From contig NZ_CP076458.1 in the NCBI RefSeq assembly GCF_018866245.1, positions 2,604,001 to 2,668,000 on the forward strand: a DNA stretch of 64,000 bases, in the 5' to 3' direction. Both the position numbers and the translations under genes were made by a program. The stretch is from Novisyntrophococcus fermenticellae. GTDB taxonomy: Bacteria > Bacillota > Clostridia > Lachnospirales > Lachnospiraceae. Position 1 is the first letter of the stretch. Each line of letters opens with the position of its first letter. Below the pieces are notes generated by a model. The model was given only the letters and a program-made list of their open reading frames with translations, had not been told where the DNA came from and searched no databases. Positions 31,697 to 40,361 of this stretch are shown here, in pieces.

Positions 31697-33020
31697 AAAA
31701 CCCTAGCTCATCTACATAGTCGTAGCAGACTGCATTTTCTTTTCCGGCGAACGTCCGGGCAATCCGACCGATGCTCTGAGTTACCACCGCATAATCCTTT
31801 TTCGGAGTGGTAAGATACAGTCGGTCAAGCCGGGGAATGTCCAGTCCCTCTTTCGCCAGGCTGTAGGAAGCAAATAAAAACCGTTTACGACCTGTCCGCA
31901 TATCTTCAATCGCCTGGACCCGTGCCGCCCGTCCCCGCTTCGATGTCATTTTTCCATCAATCATGACAGCCTTGAATCTTAATTCCGGCGGCAGCATATC
32001 CATCAGATGCCGTAAGTGCCCCAATCGGTCGGACAAAATCAGGCTTGAGTGGTCCTTATTTTTTACAAGATCACTCACAATCAGCCGACATCTGTCCGAG
32101 TTCTCGGACAAGTATGGAAGCAGCTTGCTATATACGAGCGTCCCGTCCGTATCCTGGCATTCTCGGCTGATCTTTACTCCGGTATTTCTACGCAGGATTG
32201 TCACCTGCATCGTCTTATCCTTTACCGCCTCTTCCGGCACCTGGTACTGTACGCCGCCTATAATCGAGAAGGTGCTCCTAATCAAGCCATCAGAGCGATG
32301 TACCGTAGCACTCAGACCATATTTATATCTTGCGGCCAGACAATTCATTACCTGATAAAACATTGTTACACTTGTCGGGCTTCCTGCTAGTCTGTGACAT
32401 TCGTCTACAATGACCGTATCCCAGGTGTATTTGTACTGGCTCAGATCCAGCTTACTAAGCGTCTGCACGGTAGCAAATGTGATATGACTGCCAATCTGCA
32501 CTTTTCCGGCTGTAATCTTTCCCAGTGTTTTCCGGTCAAAGTACTGTGCTGCCCGGTCATAGGACTGGGTAAGCAAGTCCTGCGTATGCGTTACCCAAAG
32601 CGTTTTGCGCTGCAGCCTTGCTGCCAAGGCGATACCCATCTGTGTCTTGCCGCTGCCACAGGGGCTTTGAAGTATGCCGCATCCTGCAGCCTGCATACTA
32701 TCAACTGCATCATCCTGATAGTCATATAACGGGATTTCGCCATCAAAGGCAAGGATTCCGTTGTCGGCCAAGTCCTGATTGATTTCTGCGCCAGCTGGCA
32801 GGTATTTCCGAATCTGTTTTCCCACCCCGCAGGGAATGTAAATTGTATTTCCGTCTACCCGGTACAGGCTTATCTGTGCTGGGGTGTTTCCCGTCCATAA
32901 CCCCATGCGCAGCTTTTTGCTATATTCCGGATTTGGGAGAATTAAATTCGCCCGGATCCAGTTCAGCAACACCTGGGTAGGCTCCTGAATGCTGATTTCA
33001 TTACTAATCAATATCTTCAT
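31629..33020 (-). CDS. DEAD/DEAH-box (SF2) helicase
   Basis: 463 residues. Motif I SPCGSGKTQMG (about 120), motif II VDECHR, motif III GLSATV, motif VI QSIGRIART, all in order, with an N-terminal extension that probably binds DNA. Related to phage UvsW/RecG-like SF2 helicases used in replication or recombination. The ATGA-type overlap with the upstream nuclease gene fits the replication operon. Confidence 0.9.
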   Translation of the reverse strand: MKILISNEISIQEPTQVLLNWIRANLILPNPEYSKKLRMGLWTGNTPAQISLYRVDGNTIYIPCGVGKQIRKYLPAGAEINQDLADNGILAFDGEIPLYDYQDDAVDSMQAAGCGILQSPCGSGKTQMGIALAARLQRKTLWVTHTQDLLTQSYDRAAQYFDRKTLGKITAGKVQIGSHITFATVQTLSKLDLSQYKYTWDTVIVDECHRLAGSPTSVTMFYQVMNCLAARYKYGLSATVHRSDGLIRSTFSIIGGVQYQVPEEAVKDKTMQVTILRRNTGVKISRECQDTDGTLVYSKLLPYLSENSDRCRLIVSDLVKNKDHSSLILSDRLGHLRHLMDMLPPELRFKAVMIDGKMTSKRGRAARVQAIEDMRTGRKRFLFASYSLAKEGLDIPRLDRLYLTTPKKDYAVVTQSIGRIARTFAGKENAVCYDYVDELGFCENQWRKRKTSYRKAGCRIEET

Positions 33021-33421
33021 GCGAACATCCTCGTAAATTCTTCAAAGGTATATCCATAAATATGAGCCATTTCCTGCTTAATCCCTTTCATGCCATCCTG
33101 TTCATAGCTGTTAAGGTCTCTGTATTCAAAAACATAAACTCCGATATCTGGATATCTGACTGCAAACATTGCATTCTGATTTCCACACTGTAACCAAAGG
33201 TCCATAGCATTCCTTTGATTTTCTTCCATCCTGCGAAATAGAAAATTGTTTCCTTCACAGTTTTTGCAGTCAAAGACGTAAGTCCTTCCATTCCCGGCCG
33301 CAATCAAATCAAAAGGCTGACCATTTGCATTATCCTGCATCCGGTGCACCCAGAACCCGAAGTCGGATAACAATTTTGCAAATTCTTTTTCAAATGCCGT
33401 TCCCATACTTTTATTGCTCAT
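33017..33421 (-). CDS. PD-(D/E)XK nuclease-like protein, possible Holliday junction resolvase
   Basis: 134 residues. GTAFEKEFAKLLSDFGFWVHR then QPFDLIAAGNGRTYVFDCKNC shows the E...D...(D/E)xK arrangement of RecU/Hjc-like resolvases and phage nucleases. Start at 33421 fixed by GGAGG 5 nt upstream. It precedes the SF2 helicase. Whether it resolves junctions or is another nuclease cannot be told from sequence. Confidence 0.75.
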   Translation of the reverse strand: MSNKSMGTAFEKEFAKLLSDFGFWVHRMQDNANGQPFDLIAAGNGRTYVFDCKNCEGNNFLFRRMEENQRNAMDLWLQCGNQNAMFAVRYPDIGVYVFEYRDLNSYEQDGMKGIKQEMAHIYGYTFEEFTRMFA

Positions 33422-33441
33422 TTTATCCTCCAATCTCAAAT

Positions 33442-33742
33442 GTCTTACCAAATCTCAAATTTGTCTTACTCATTTTTTTACCCTGGTAAGTCTGCAAACC
33501 CTTGTATTTACTGGGTTTTTTAGGATGTCTTACCAACTTACCCAAAAACCGGGTACAATGACACACCTTTTAGTAGCAAGTTTAGTATATCGATTTTTAT
33601 GTCCCTATAGGCGATTGGTACTGGTAAGACAGTAAGATGGTAAGACAATATATATAAAAGCCGCATTTTTGCTGGATTCTTTTGTCTTACCAAGTGTCTT
33701 ACCTTATCGAAAATAGGTATTTTTCGAGACTTTTGGTAAGGC
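33442..33742. other. Iteron cluster, putative phage replication origin
   Basis: The approximately 300-bp gap after the DUF927 gene has no gene but holds about ten GGTAAGAC/GTCTTACC octamers in both orientations. Exact or one-mismatch copies start at 33442, 33463, 33485, 33527, 33623, 33639, 33684, 33696 and 33735, with a weaker ACTTACCC at 33536. AT-rich stretches lie between. Position in the replication module is that expected of an origin. Confidence 0.65.
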
Positions 33743-33744
33743 AT

Positions 33745-35667
33745 TTAATCGAACGGTAGTTCAGAACAACCGTTCTCAATTTCATCCAAACTTACAAATC
33801 CATCAGGGTCCATTTCTGTGTCCATAACTATTTTGATATAACTTGCCTTAATTCCGAACACTCTTGTTTGATGCACAAACTTTCCCTGCGAGTTTTTTAC
33901 CAATCTGCCCTTTGCCGCCCACTTTTTACTTACAGCTGCATAATCGAATCCATCTTTTTCCAAAAAATCGCAAAGAACATCTTTATTGATTACGGCTATA
34001 GGTGATTTTTCCGGATGGTTTTCATCGGCATCAATCCTGCCCCAGACCTCACCTTTATTGCTGCTGTCCATTCCACTCGGATCCTGAAATCGAATCGGAT
34101 TTTTTGCAATCCAGTTTAGCACCGATTGATAGGATCGTTCTGCGACGTCTACTTCTTTTGCGCTTCGAAGATACATCTTAACGTCCTCAATGCTGAGGGC
34201 TGTTTCGTCTTCGAATATAATCTCTGTCAAAACTTTGTCTGCCAGTAAAATGCACGCCATCGCCATCGCCTGTTTCTCAGTCGTATCAAGCTCACACATT
34301 GCGTCAAAATACCTTTTGTATTCTTCGCGCAATGCCTTTGTCTCTGTGTTCTGAAGATGCTCAATCAGCATCTTTCCAGCGTGTCCATAATTTTCCGTCA
34401 AAACACTTACCGTGTGGTTTCCATCCTCGATAATCTTATCTTCCACCTCGATTTCGATTACCCTGTTCTTAGAGCCTGCACGACTATTCGATTTCGTAAT
34501 TGGTTCTTCTCCGGTAAATAGATAACTGTTATGCCAGGTCTTTGTTTCCTCCACGCCTCCGGATGCTCGGCCACGCCCACGGTCAATTCCCTCTGTAATT
34601 TGATAGATTAACTGGTCGAAGTTCGTCAGCCACTTATCTTTCATAGTCTGCAGCTCGTCACCGGCATAAGGAATCGAGTACAGAAAAGCGGAAGTACGCA
34701 TAATACCGACTTTTGTCGTATTCATGGTCTTTACCAGCCCGCCCATCTTGGGATTGCCCCATAGTGACATAGCTGCCATGATCGCTACCGTTTTTCCGGT
34801 TCCGGACTCGCCCGACCAGATGTGAAAAACAAAGGGAAGGGCATTGACCGGCTCAATTAGACAGGATGCAAAACTTGCGGCAAATGCAAGACGGACTATT
34901 TTATTTTTCCGAAGCTCGCCACAATGGTTTTTCCAGCTCTCAAAGCTTCCACCTTCCTTTACATTTTTATAAATAACATCAAAATCCTGTTCGCCATCAT
35001 AGACAATGTCATTGGCATAGGGCATAAATTCCTTTCCGGACCACCCCAGTCGGTTAATTGATTTCTTCGGCTCTAATGTAGCAGGATTCATACCGATGCA
35101 GTCCGATATATACCGCACAAGGGATTTTGCGTTCTCGCTGGTAACTTCTACACCTATATCGCTTAAAACCTCTACTATAGCCTTATTATCAGCACAAACC
35201 TTACGATTCACTGTTACGCTCTGCCACTGTCCGTATTTAAAATAATCCAGCTTTACGCGTTCTTTTCCCGTATCCACATTTTTGTATATTTCTACAGGTA
35301 ATATCGGATGAGTACAAGCACTTACGCATACCGGCATACCATGTGTGTCAAATTTCTGCATCGTTACGCCTATGTCATTTGCTCTCCACGGTCCGCACTC
35401 AAGAGACAGCGGCTGTCCGGTAAAATTTGTGGTGTTTCCTGTCTCTTTCATTTTTTGTGAATAGTCGGTGAAAAAGGCTTTCAAGATGGAATTGAATTCC
35501 TGTATCCGCTTCATTTGCCGGGCTTTTGCTTTTAGCGCCTCTATGTATTGCTGCCGTTCCACGCTTCCATCTATTTCGAAAATCTTATAAAAGATTTCAT
35601 CCGGAAACTGCTGATCCGGTGCAATCTGGGTCATGCCATCCAGCAATTCGTCTTCCGATTTCTCCAA
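33745..35667 (-). CDS. DUF927-domain phage replication ATPase/helicase
   Basis: 640 residues, TTG start with AGGCGG. Central DUF927 domain with Walker A IWSGESGTGKTVAIM (about 285) and the downstream GDELQTMKD and RVIEIEVED stretches. The family acts as hexameric helicase/primase partner in phage and plasmid replication. Immediately upstream is a CHC2 zinc-finger primase, immediately downstream the iteron cluster, so it is the probable replicative helicase or initiator. Confidence 0.87.
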   Translation of the reverse strand: MEKSEDELLDGMTQIAPDQQFPDEIFYKIFEIDGSVERQQYIEALKAKARQMKRIQEFNSILKAFFTDYSQKMKETGNTTNFTGQPLSLECGPWRANDIGVTMQKFDTHGMPVCVSACTHPILPVEIYKNVDTGKERVKLDYFKYGQWQSVTVNRKVCADNKAIVEVLSDIGVEVTSENAKSLVRYISDCIGMNPATLEPKKSINRLGWSGKEFMPYANDIVYDGEQDFDVIYKNVKEGGSFESWKNHCGELRKNKIVRLAFAASFASCLIEPVNALPFVFHIWSGESGTGKTVAIMAAMSLWGNPKMGGLVKTMNTTKVGIMRTSAFLYSIPYAGDELQTMKDKWLTNFDQLIYQITEGIDRGRGRASGGVEETKTWHNSYLFTGEEPITKSNSRAGSKNRVIEIEVEDKIIEDGNHTVSVLTENYGHAGKMLIEHLQNTETKALREEYKRYFDAMCELDTTEKQAMAMACILLADKVLTEIIFEDETALSIEDVKMYLRSAKEVDVAERSYQSVLNWIAKNPIRFQDPSGMDSSNKGEVWGRIDADENHPEKSPIAVINKDVLCDFLEKDGFDYAAVSKKWAAKGRLVKNSQGKFVHQTRVFGIKASYIKIVMDTEMDPDGFVSLDEIENGCSELPFD

Positions 35668-36214
35668 TCTTTTTCACCGCCTTTCTGTCCTCGTAGTATT
35701 CTTCCGGGCACTCTATCAAGCACTCTATCCGGTATTCTACAATAGATAAATTCTGCATTGCCTCCACGAAATGCATATCCTGCGTATCTCTGGTCGCTTC
35801 ACACAGCAAAATCCAGTATTTACGCAGGATTTTCATACTATCCCGCTGGAACTGGCTTATTTTTTTTTGCCTGCTCCTTCGCTTTTCCCACTCTCGCCGC
35901 TCCCGGTAAGTTGTCGGTTCTGTGGTAATCGGCAAAGAAAAATCTTCGATTAGTTTTCGGCAAGCATGCTCGTTATCTGTGTTGTAAAGCGCTGCAACAA
36001 AGGTGACGATATCTCCACCTTTTTGGCAGGCAAAGCAGTAAAATCCTTTGTTATCTGGGTAAATCCGCATGCTCGGATGTTTATCTTTGTGGAAAGGACA
36101 GGTGCACAGGTGCTGCCTGTCCTCTTTAAATCCATAAAAGCCCGCTACCTGCCGCATGGACAACATCTGCTTTACCTGTGTGTAATCCTCTTTACATAAA
36201 GGGAAGCTCTTCAT
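35597..36214 (-). CDS. CHC2 zinc-finger primase-like protein
   Basis: 205 residues. Zinc ribbon HLCTCPFHKDKHPSMRIY...GFYCFACQKGGD (about 36-67) is the DnaG-type CHC2 motif. No TOPRIM catalytic domain follows, so it is a primase N-terminal module or primase partner, with a charged helical C-terminus. It overlaps the DUF669 gene by 23 nt and the DUF927 gene by 71 nt. The ATG has only a weak ribosome-binding site, suggesting coupling. Confidence 0.85.
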   Translation of the reverse strand: MKSFPLCKEDYTQVKQMLSMRQVAGFYGFKEDRQHLCTCPFHKDKHPSMRIYPDNKGFYCFACQKGGDIVTFVAALYNTDNEHACRKLIEDFSLPITTEPTTYRERREWEKRRSRQKKISQFQRDSMKILRKYWILLCEATRDTQDMHFVEAMQNLSIVEYRIECLIECPEEYYEDRKAVKKIGEIGRRIAGWHDPDCTGSAVSG

Positions 36215-36815
36215 CTATACCATCCGGGATGCTCATAAATCCATCTGCTGCAAGTGCCGGATCGGATGCCGGCTGTGAAGGCAGGCTGCGCTGACTATAC
36301 TGGTTTAGCTCTTCTGCACTTAATAGCTTGTCTTCCGGTACCTTCGCGTCCTTTAAGCCGTCAAGACTGCGCACTTGAAAAATTTCAGTGACAAATCGCT
36401 TTTCTCCTTCTGAGGTCAGGAACTCCCTGCGCCCCATAACTGCACCAAACTTTTTTCCGACCAAAGATTTCTCGTTTCCCTCAAGGTTCCACGGAAATTG
36501 ATAGTTGTTGGATTTTTCAATACTTGTGATCAGGCCTTTTAAAAAAGGAACACTGCTTCCATCCATAACCTGCTTGTGTACGCCCTTCCACTTTGCGTCG
36601 CTTCCAGATTTTTTAGCTGCCTCAAACTGCGCCTGATAAAAACCTTTATTTTCACCCTCTGCAATATCATAGAGGATTGCCAACTGAGGACGTCCGTTTT
36701 TTGTCTCTGTTTGTGATACCTGCTTCACAACGCACACATAACACCCAGCAGGCAATTGCATGGAATCTCCTGTGTAAGCCTGTGCCTGGTCGTATCCCTC
36801 CGGTTTCTTTATCAT
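36192..36815 (-). CDS. DUF669 single-stranded-DNA-binding-like protein
   Basis: 207 residues. An OB-like N-terminal part (about 20-140) is followed by a disordered linker and a C-terminal acidic tip ending DEELPFM, like the SSB tails that recruit replication proteins. DUF669 proteins are found beside Sak4-like ATPases, as here. Ribosome-binding site AAGGAGG. Confidence 0.8.
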   Translation of the reverse strand: MIKKPEGYDQAQAYTGDSMQLPAGCYVCVVKQVSQTETKNGRPQLAILYDIAEGENKGFYQAQFEAAKKSGSDAKWKGVHKQVMDGSSVPFLKGLITSIEKSNNYQFPWNLEGNEKSLVGKKFGAVMGRREFLTSEGEKRFVTEIFQVRSLDGLKDAKVPEDKLLSAEELNQYSQRSLPSQPASDPALAADGFMSIPDGIDEELPFM

Positions 36816-37468
36816 TGCTCTTTTTCCTCCTTGTTTTTAGAATTCTCAATCTCGTAATATTCTCTGATTTTGTTGTCTACATATAGCAGATCATTAGGTA
36901 TCTCTATATCCTCGAACATATCCTCTGGCGACTTGCTTATAGCTCCACCGTCAGATTGAGTAATGAATTTATGCTCCGTCAGGTTGTTTACGCTTCGAAG
37001 CACAATCGTAAACATCCCTTCCAGGCAAATTTTTTCGTCCAGTAATTTCCCTATGGTTTTGGCTTTTACATTCCCGTAATCGTCTGCATCTTCGTGCATG
37101 ATTATATAGATGATTCTGTCTGGTGGCATATCGTTTATGATAAACTGGATTAAATTCCAGAAATTATCCCCCAGGGTGTTGTACAGTCCAAATACATCAT
37201 TTCCCTTGCCTTTTGTGCTGTGATTTTTCATGAAATAATTTGTAATCAGATACCCTGCGTCATCAATTACTATGGATTTTGCCGGGGCAGATTTTAGGGC
37301 TTTATACACGACTTGATAATCGTCCGTTATCCAGCCGTTTATTTTACCTTTAAATGGCAATGGCTTATTTAGTACACGTATCAGATTGAAATCTTTATTT
37401 ATACAGTGCTTCATACTGGCAGATTTCCCACTTCCAGATTTTCCGATGATTAATACTGGTATAGCCAT
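36812..37468 (-). CDS. RecA-like phage ATPase (Sak4-type, putative recombinase)
   Basis: 218 residues. Walker A IIGKSGSGKSASMK (about 7-19) and Walker B SIVIDDAGYL (about 70). Single ATPase core with a charged C-terminus, as in Sak4 annealing/recombination ATPases that pair with an SSB-like gene next door. No RecT or Erf is present, so this is the likely recombinase. Assignment to Sak4 is inference from size and neighbours. Confidence 0.7.
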   Translation of the reverse strand: MAIPVLIIGKSGSGKSASMKHCINKDFNLIRVLNKPLPFKGKINGWITDDYQVVYKALKSAPAKSIVIDDAGYLITNYFMKNHSTKGKGNDVFGLYNTLGDNFWNLIQFIINDMPPDRIIYIIMHEDADDYGNVKAKTIGKLLDEKICLEGMFTIVLRSVNNLTEHKFITQSDGGAISKSPEDMFEDIEIPNDLLYVDNKIREYYEIENSKNKEEKEQ

Positions 37469-38085
37469 TATTTTTCCTCCAATCTCGAATAGTCGCCCTC
37501 AAAGTCAATTTCGGATATTACGTCCCGCACCTTAATGCTTAAGCCACGATATAATTTATGAGCACGCACGCCCAGGATGCAGTAATCCGTAGACCAATAG
37601 AATATCTCGCCACACTCTGTGCTAAATGGCCCTTGCGGGCTGCCCTCGCCATTTAGCGTATCAATCTCCGCATAGTCGATCAGATGTATGAATTGCTCGG
37701 AAATTACCCTTATATGATCCGTAGCGTCTGCCTGCTGCAGAAAGCGGAACGCATCGTATCTCTGATCGTCTAGTACAATCGGCGTTACGATATAGCGCCT
37801 GTCTGCTCTTCGCAGCTGTTCCTGGACATTCCAATATGCATTCCAGAGCAGCTCGTATTGATTGCCCTCTTTTCCGGCTTTAAATATATGGTTTTCGGTT
37901 GGCAGTTCTCCGGTCAGCTCCATGATGGCGCCCTTGACCTTGTTTGGGATAAAATTCCAATCAAACCAGGTGACAAAGGTTCCCCCTTCCACAAATAAAC
38001 CTTCGCCTGTCATTCCAACGGTCAAATTTCCGTGATTAAACGCTGACTTCATCAGCTTCTTAAATGTTGGCATATGTAAAAACAT
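37468..38085 (-). CDS. Phage early protein of unknown function
   Basis: 205 residues, mixed alpha/beta, with FVTWFDWNFIPNKVKGAIMEL and RYIVTPIVLDDQRYDAFRFL segments. No motif recognised. It sits between Gp157-type and recombinase genes and has an AAGGAGG ribosome-binding site. Confidence 0.65.
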   Translation of the reverse strand: MFLHMPTFKKLMKSAFNHGNLTVGMTGEGLFVEGGTFVTWFDWNFIPNKVKGAIMELTGELPTENHIFKAGKEGNQYELLWNAYWNVQEQLRRADRRYIVTPIVLDDQRYDAFRFLQQADATDHIRVISEQFIHLIDYAEIDTLNGEGSPQGPFSTECGEIFYWSTDYCILGVRAHKLYRGLSIKVRDVISEIDFEGDYSRLEEK

Positions 38086-38087
38086 AT

Positions 38088-38258
38088 CTATTCCTCCTTG
38101 CTTTTCTCGATTGCATGCCGAACAAAATCCAGCACCAGTTCACATTCTTCAAAATTCGGCTTGTACAAATATTTTCCGTTTACGATCATTTCTGTTACCT
38201 TTGCCGCCGTTTGCACAATTTGATTCATGCGGTATGGCGTAATCTTTTCTTCTTCCAT
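38088..38258 (-). CDS. Small phage protein, unknown
   Basis: 56 residues, mostly helical (NQIVQTAAKVTEMIVNGKYL). Start at 38258 is the first ATG after the upstream Gp157 gene stop. No strong ribosome-binding site, no family recognised. Confidence 0.55.
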   Translation of the reverse strand: MEEEKITPYRMNQIVQTAAKVTEMIVNGKYLYKPNFEECELVLDFVRHAIEKSKEE

Positions 38259-38263
38259 AATAA

Positions 38264-38761
38264 TTACCGGATTCGAAGCGACTTGCCCCGGGGTTCCAGG
38301 TGTGCCCAATCTACTTCCTTTTCCTCCAACAATTCCCGAATGGCGTCCTTGTCCACAATTGGATCCTGCGGAATCAGGAACTTGCCGGGAATTTCCCCTA
38401 AATTCTCTGTAATCGCAAGGGGTTGCTTTCCTCCGTTGGTCGCAACACAAAAGCTAAACAGCAATGTCTTAAATTTTGTCTTGCCAATAAATTCAAGGTT
38501 TGCCTGCAGGTTACTCTTTAATCTCGCCGCCCGATTCTCAAGCGATTTTCTTCGGGTATTAAGTCTCACTTCTTCGGCCTTTAACATCTCTGCATCAGCG
38601 GTCAGCTGCTTGATCAGCTTTGCGTAATTGTCAGCCTTATCCTCAATTTCGCCCTCAATGGATTCCAGAGTATCAAAGATCAAATCCTCATCGGTTTCGC
38701 CGTCATAGAACATGTTTAAAATCTCTTCGTATTGGTCTGTTAATTCATAAATAGTACTCAT
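38264..38761 (-). CDS. Siphovirus Gp157-like protein
   Basis: 165 residues, coiled-coil N-terminal half with IFDTLESIEGEIEDKADNYA and the ENRAARLKSNLQANLEFIG motif typical of the Gp157 family, originally linked to phage resistance in Streptococcus thermophilus phage work. Its role in replication is undefined. Ribosome-binding site AAGGAGG. Confidence 0.85.
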   Translation of the reverse strand: MSTIYELTDQYEEILNMFYDGETDEDLIFDTLESIEGEIEDKADNYAKLIKQLTADAEMLKAEEVRLNTRRKSLENRAARLKSNLQANLEFIGKTKFKTLLFSFCVATNGGKQPLAITENLGEIPGKFLIPQDPIVDKDAIRELLEEKEVDWAHLEPRGKSLRIR

Positions 38762-38776
38762 TTTATCTATTCCTCC

Positions 38777-38980
38777 TTAAACAATCTGTCTGATAATATC
38801 CCGGATCATTGCAATCCCGGAATCTGCCGCCACATTCACTATTTTGTGTTCTCTTGTCGTAAATGTTGCACGCACTGTCTCTGACTGGGGGTTATATTCC
38901 AAACTTTCTAAGTCGTATAAAGCTCTGGTCAATTCTAGGGCTGTTACCAGCTGATCACATATTTTTTGCTTATCTTCCAT
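38777..38980 (-). CDS. Small phage protein, unknown
   Basis: 67 residues, helical N-terminal half and a beta hairpin (TVRATFTTREHKIVNVAADS). GGAGG ribosome-binding site. No family recognised. Confidence 0.6.
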   Translation of the reverse strand: MEDKQKICDQLVTALELTRALYDLESLEYNPQSETVRATFTTREHKIVNVAADSGIAMIRDIIRQIV

Positions 38981-39027
38981 GTTGACATTTCCTCCGTTTC
39001 TCCCCTATAATAGGGGTAACATATTAT

Positions 39028-39237
39028 TTATTTGTTGTTGCTCTGAGAGTTGCCGCTCTCAGGGCTTTTTTCCTCGATTACTGCTAGCACCCCAAAATAC
39101 AGCCCAAAGTACGTAAGCAGCATCCAAAAAAATACGTCTAGCACCTCCACGCCGGCATATAGCAGCGATACCATCAACAACAGTGCTGCGGCACCGGACA
39201 GGACTGTTGCCTTAAGGTATAGGATTATCTGCTTCAT
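39028..39237 (-). CDS. Small two-helix membrane protein
   Basis: 69 residues from the ATG at 39237 with GGTG upstream; in-frame ATGs at 39249 and 39276 are alternatives. Two hydrophobic helices (VLSGAAALLLMVSLLYAGVE and VLDVFFWMLLTYFGLYFGVL) and a polar Ser/Asn-rich tail. Unknown; position at the start of the early operon is compatible with an exclusion role. Confidence 0.55.
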   Translation of the reverse strand: MKQIILYLKATVLSGAAALLLMVSLLYAGVEVLDVFFWMLLTYFGLYFGVLAVIEEKSPESGNSQSNNK

Positions 39238-39466
39238 TGTTTTCACCATCTTCCCCCAATCTTCGATTAATTTCATCGAGAGAAATTTTCAAGAAGTCCG
39301 CAAGCTCCCTCTTGTTAATTTCATATCCGGTCAATTTCCGGCCTGACTCACTGGGTACTACTGCCCGGCCGAATGTCCAGATGTTTCGCTTAATTCTTTC
39401 CCTCACCATCTGGGGAGCACATTGCATCACTCTGGCCGTTTGATTAGCATTTAAAAGGTCTCTCAA
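39212..39466 (-). CDS. Excisionase/MerR-like helix-turn-helix protein
   Basis: 84 residues. LLNANQTARVMQCAPQMVRE is a winged-HTH-like motif and KLTGYEINKRELADFLK follows, the arrangement of MerR-like DNA-binding excisionases. TTG start at 39466 has AGGAGG 7 nt upstream; a GTG two codons earlier is too close to it. Second gene after the Cro-like gene. Confidence 0.65.
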   Translation of the reverse strand: MRDLLNANQTARVMQCAPQMVRERIKRNIWTFGRAVVPSESGRKLTGYEINKRELADFLKISLDEINRRLGEDGENNEADNPIP

Positions 39467-39513
39467 ACTCACACCTCCTTTTCTCCTGTCCAGACTATTG
39501 GACAGCTATTATG

Positions 39514-39699
39514 TTATTCTAAGAAATATTCGATTGACACGCCGAAGTAAGCAGCTATTTTTTGCAACTTATCTACCTTTGGAGTGCTGCGACCGTTTTT
39601 CCAATTTGAAAAAACGTTTTGTCCTATTTTTGTATCTTTTGAGACTTGATAGGTTGTCTTGTTGAATCTCTCCAATAATTCAACAAATTTTTCGTACAT
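39514..39699 (-). CDS. Cro-like XRE-family regulator
   Basis: 61 residues, a single helix-turn-helix (TYQVSKDTKIGQNVFSNWKN). Start at 39699 chosen for GGAAG spacing. It shares the MYEKFVELL... start and overall pattern with the CI-like repressor, which is divergently transcribed. First gene of the lytic transcript. Confidence 0.8.
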   Translation of the reverse strand: MYEKFVELLERFNKTTYQVSKDTKIGQNVFSNWKNGRSTPKVDKLQKIAAYFGVSIEYFLE

Positions 39700-39746
39700 T
39701 TTTACACTTCCTTTCTTTATTAGTAATATTGATTTTGCTTTCACTA

Positions 39747-39900
39747 TGTGATATACTTTCAATTATGAAACTACCAAATTTCTAATCGAAAGTATATCAC
39801 AATCCGAAAGCGTGTTTTTACGCTTACTTTCGTTTGCGTAACTATATATTACATCAGCATTCGAAATTAGTCAAGCGTTATTACTCACTTTCTCGAAAGT
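39747..39900. promoter_or_regulatory. CI/Cro operator region with GAAAGTA half-sites
   Basis: A perfect 14-bp inverted repeat (39747-39760 with 39788-39801, half-site GAAAGTATATCACA) spans the gap. Further GAAAG half-sites occur at 39805-39810, on the minus strand near 39826-39832, and a compact palindrome ACTTTCTCGAAAGT at 39887-39900. This is the expected operator array between the cro-like and cI-like genes. Confidence 0.75.
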
Positions 39901-39930
39901 ATTTGTATCTTTGTGAAGGGAGTACAATAA

Positions 39931-40350
39931 ATGTACGAAATATTTGAGCAACTTTTACAAAAACACGGAGTTAGTGCTTATCGTGTTGCGAAGGATGCTG
40001 GAGTTACACAAACAGCATTAAGTAACTGGAAAAGTGGGAGAAATACTCCTTCAATGATAACTTTGCAGAAAATAGCTGACTACTTTGGGGTTACTGTTGA
40101 CTATTTAATGACTGGAAAAGAACCTGAAAGAAAAGAGCCGGCACTCACATCGAAGGATGAGCGGGATATTGCAAAAATGCTGCAAAACACGCTCGAAGAA
40201 CTAGAGAATGACCAGGCTGCTCTTGCCTTCAGCGGTGAGCCATTAGATGAAGAAACTCGTGAATTACTTAAAATCAGTCTCGAGAACAGTTTGAGAATTG
40301 CTAAGATTAATGCAAAGAAAAAATTCACACCTAAAAAATACCGTAAGTGA
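39931..40350 (+). CDS. CI-like XRE-family repressor
   Basis: 139 residues. N-terminal helix-turn-helix (AYRVAKDAGVTQTALSNWKS) followed by GRNTPSMITLQKIADYFGV, then a charged C-terminal region without a LexA-type autoprotease domain. Together with the ImmA-like gene next to it this is the ImmR/ImmA design, in which the partner protease cleaves the repressor. Good ribosome-binding site (AAGGGAG). Confidence 0.88.
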   Translation: MYEIFEQLLQKHGVSAYRVAKDAGVTQTALSNWKSGRNTPSMITLQKIADYFGVTVDYLMTGKEPERKEPALTSKDERDIAKMLQNTLEELENDQAALAFSGEPLDEETRELLKISLENSLRIAKINAKKKFTPKKYRK

Positions 40351-40361
40351 GGTGATGCGGA

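Noticed and set aside
33538..33744. Small minus-strand reading frame in the iteron region
   Set aside because: Composed of the repeated octamers themselves; no ribosome-binding site; overlaps the putative origin.
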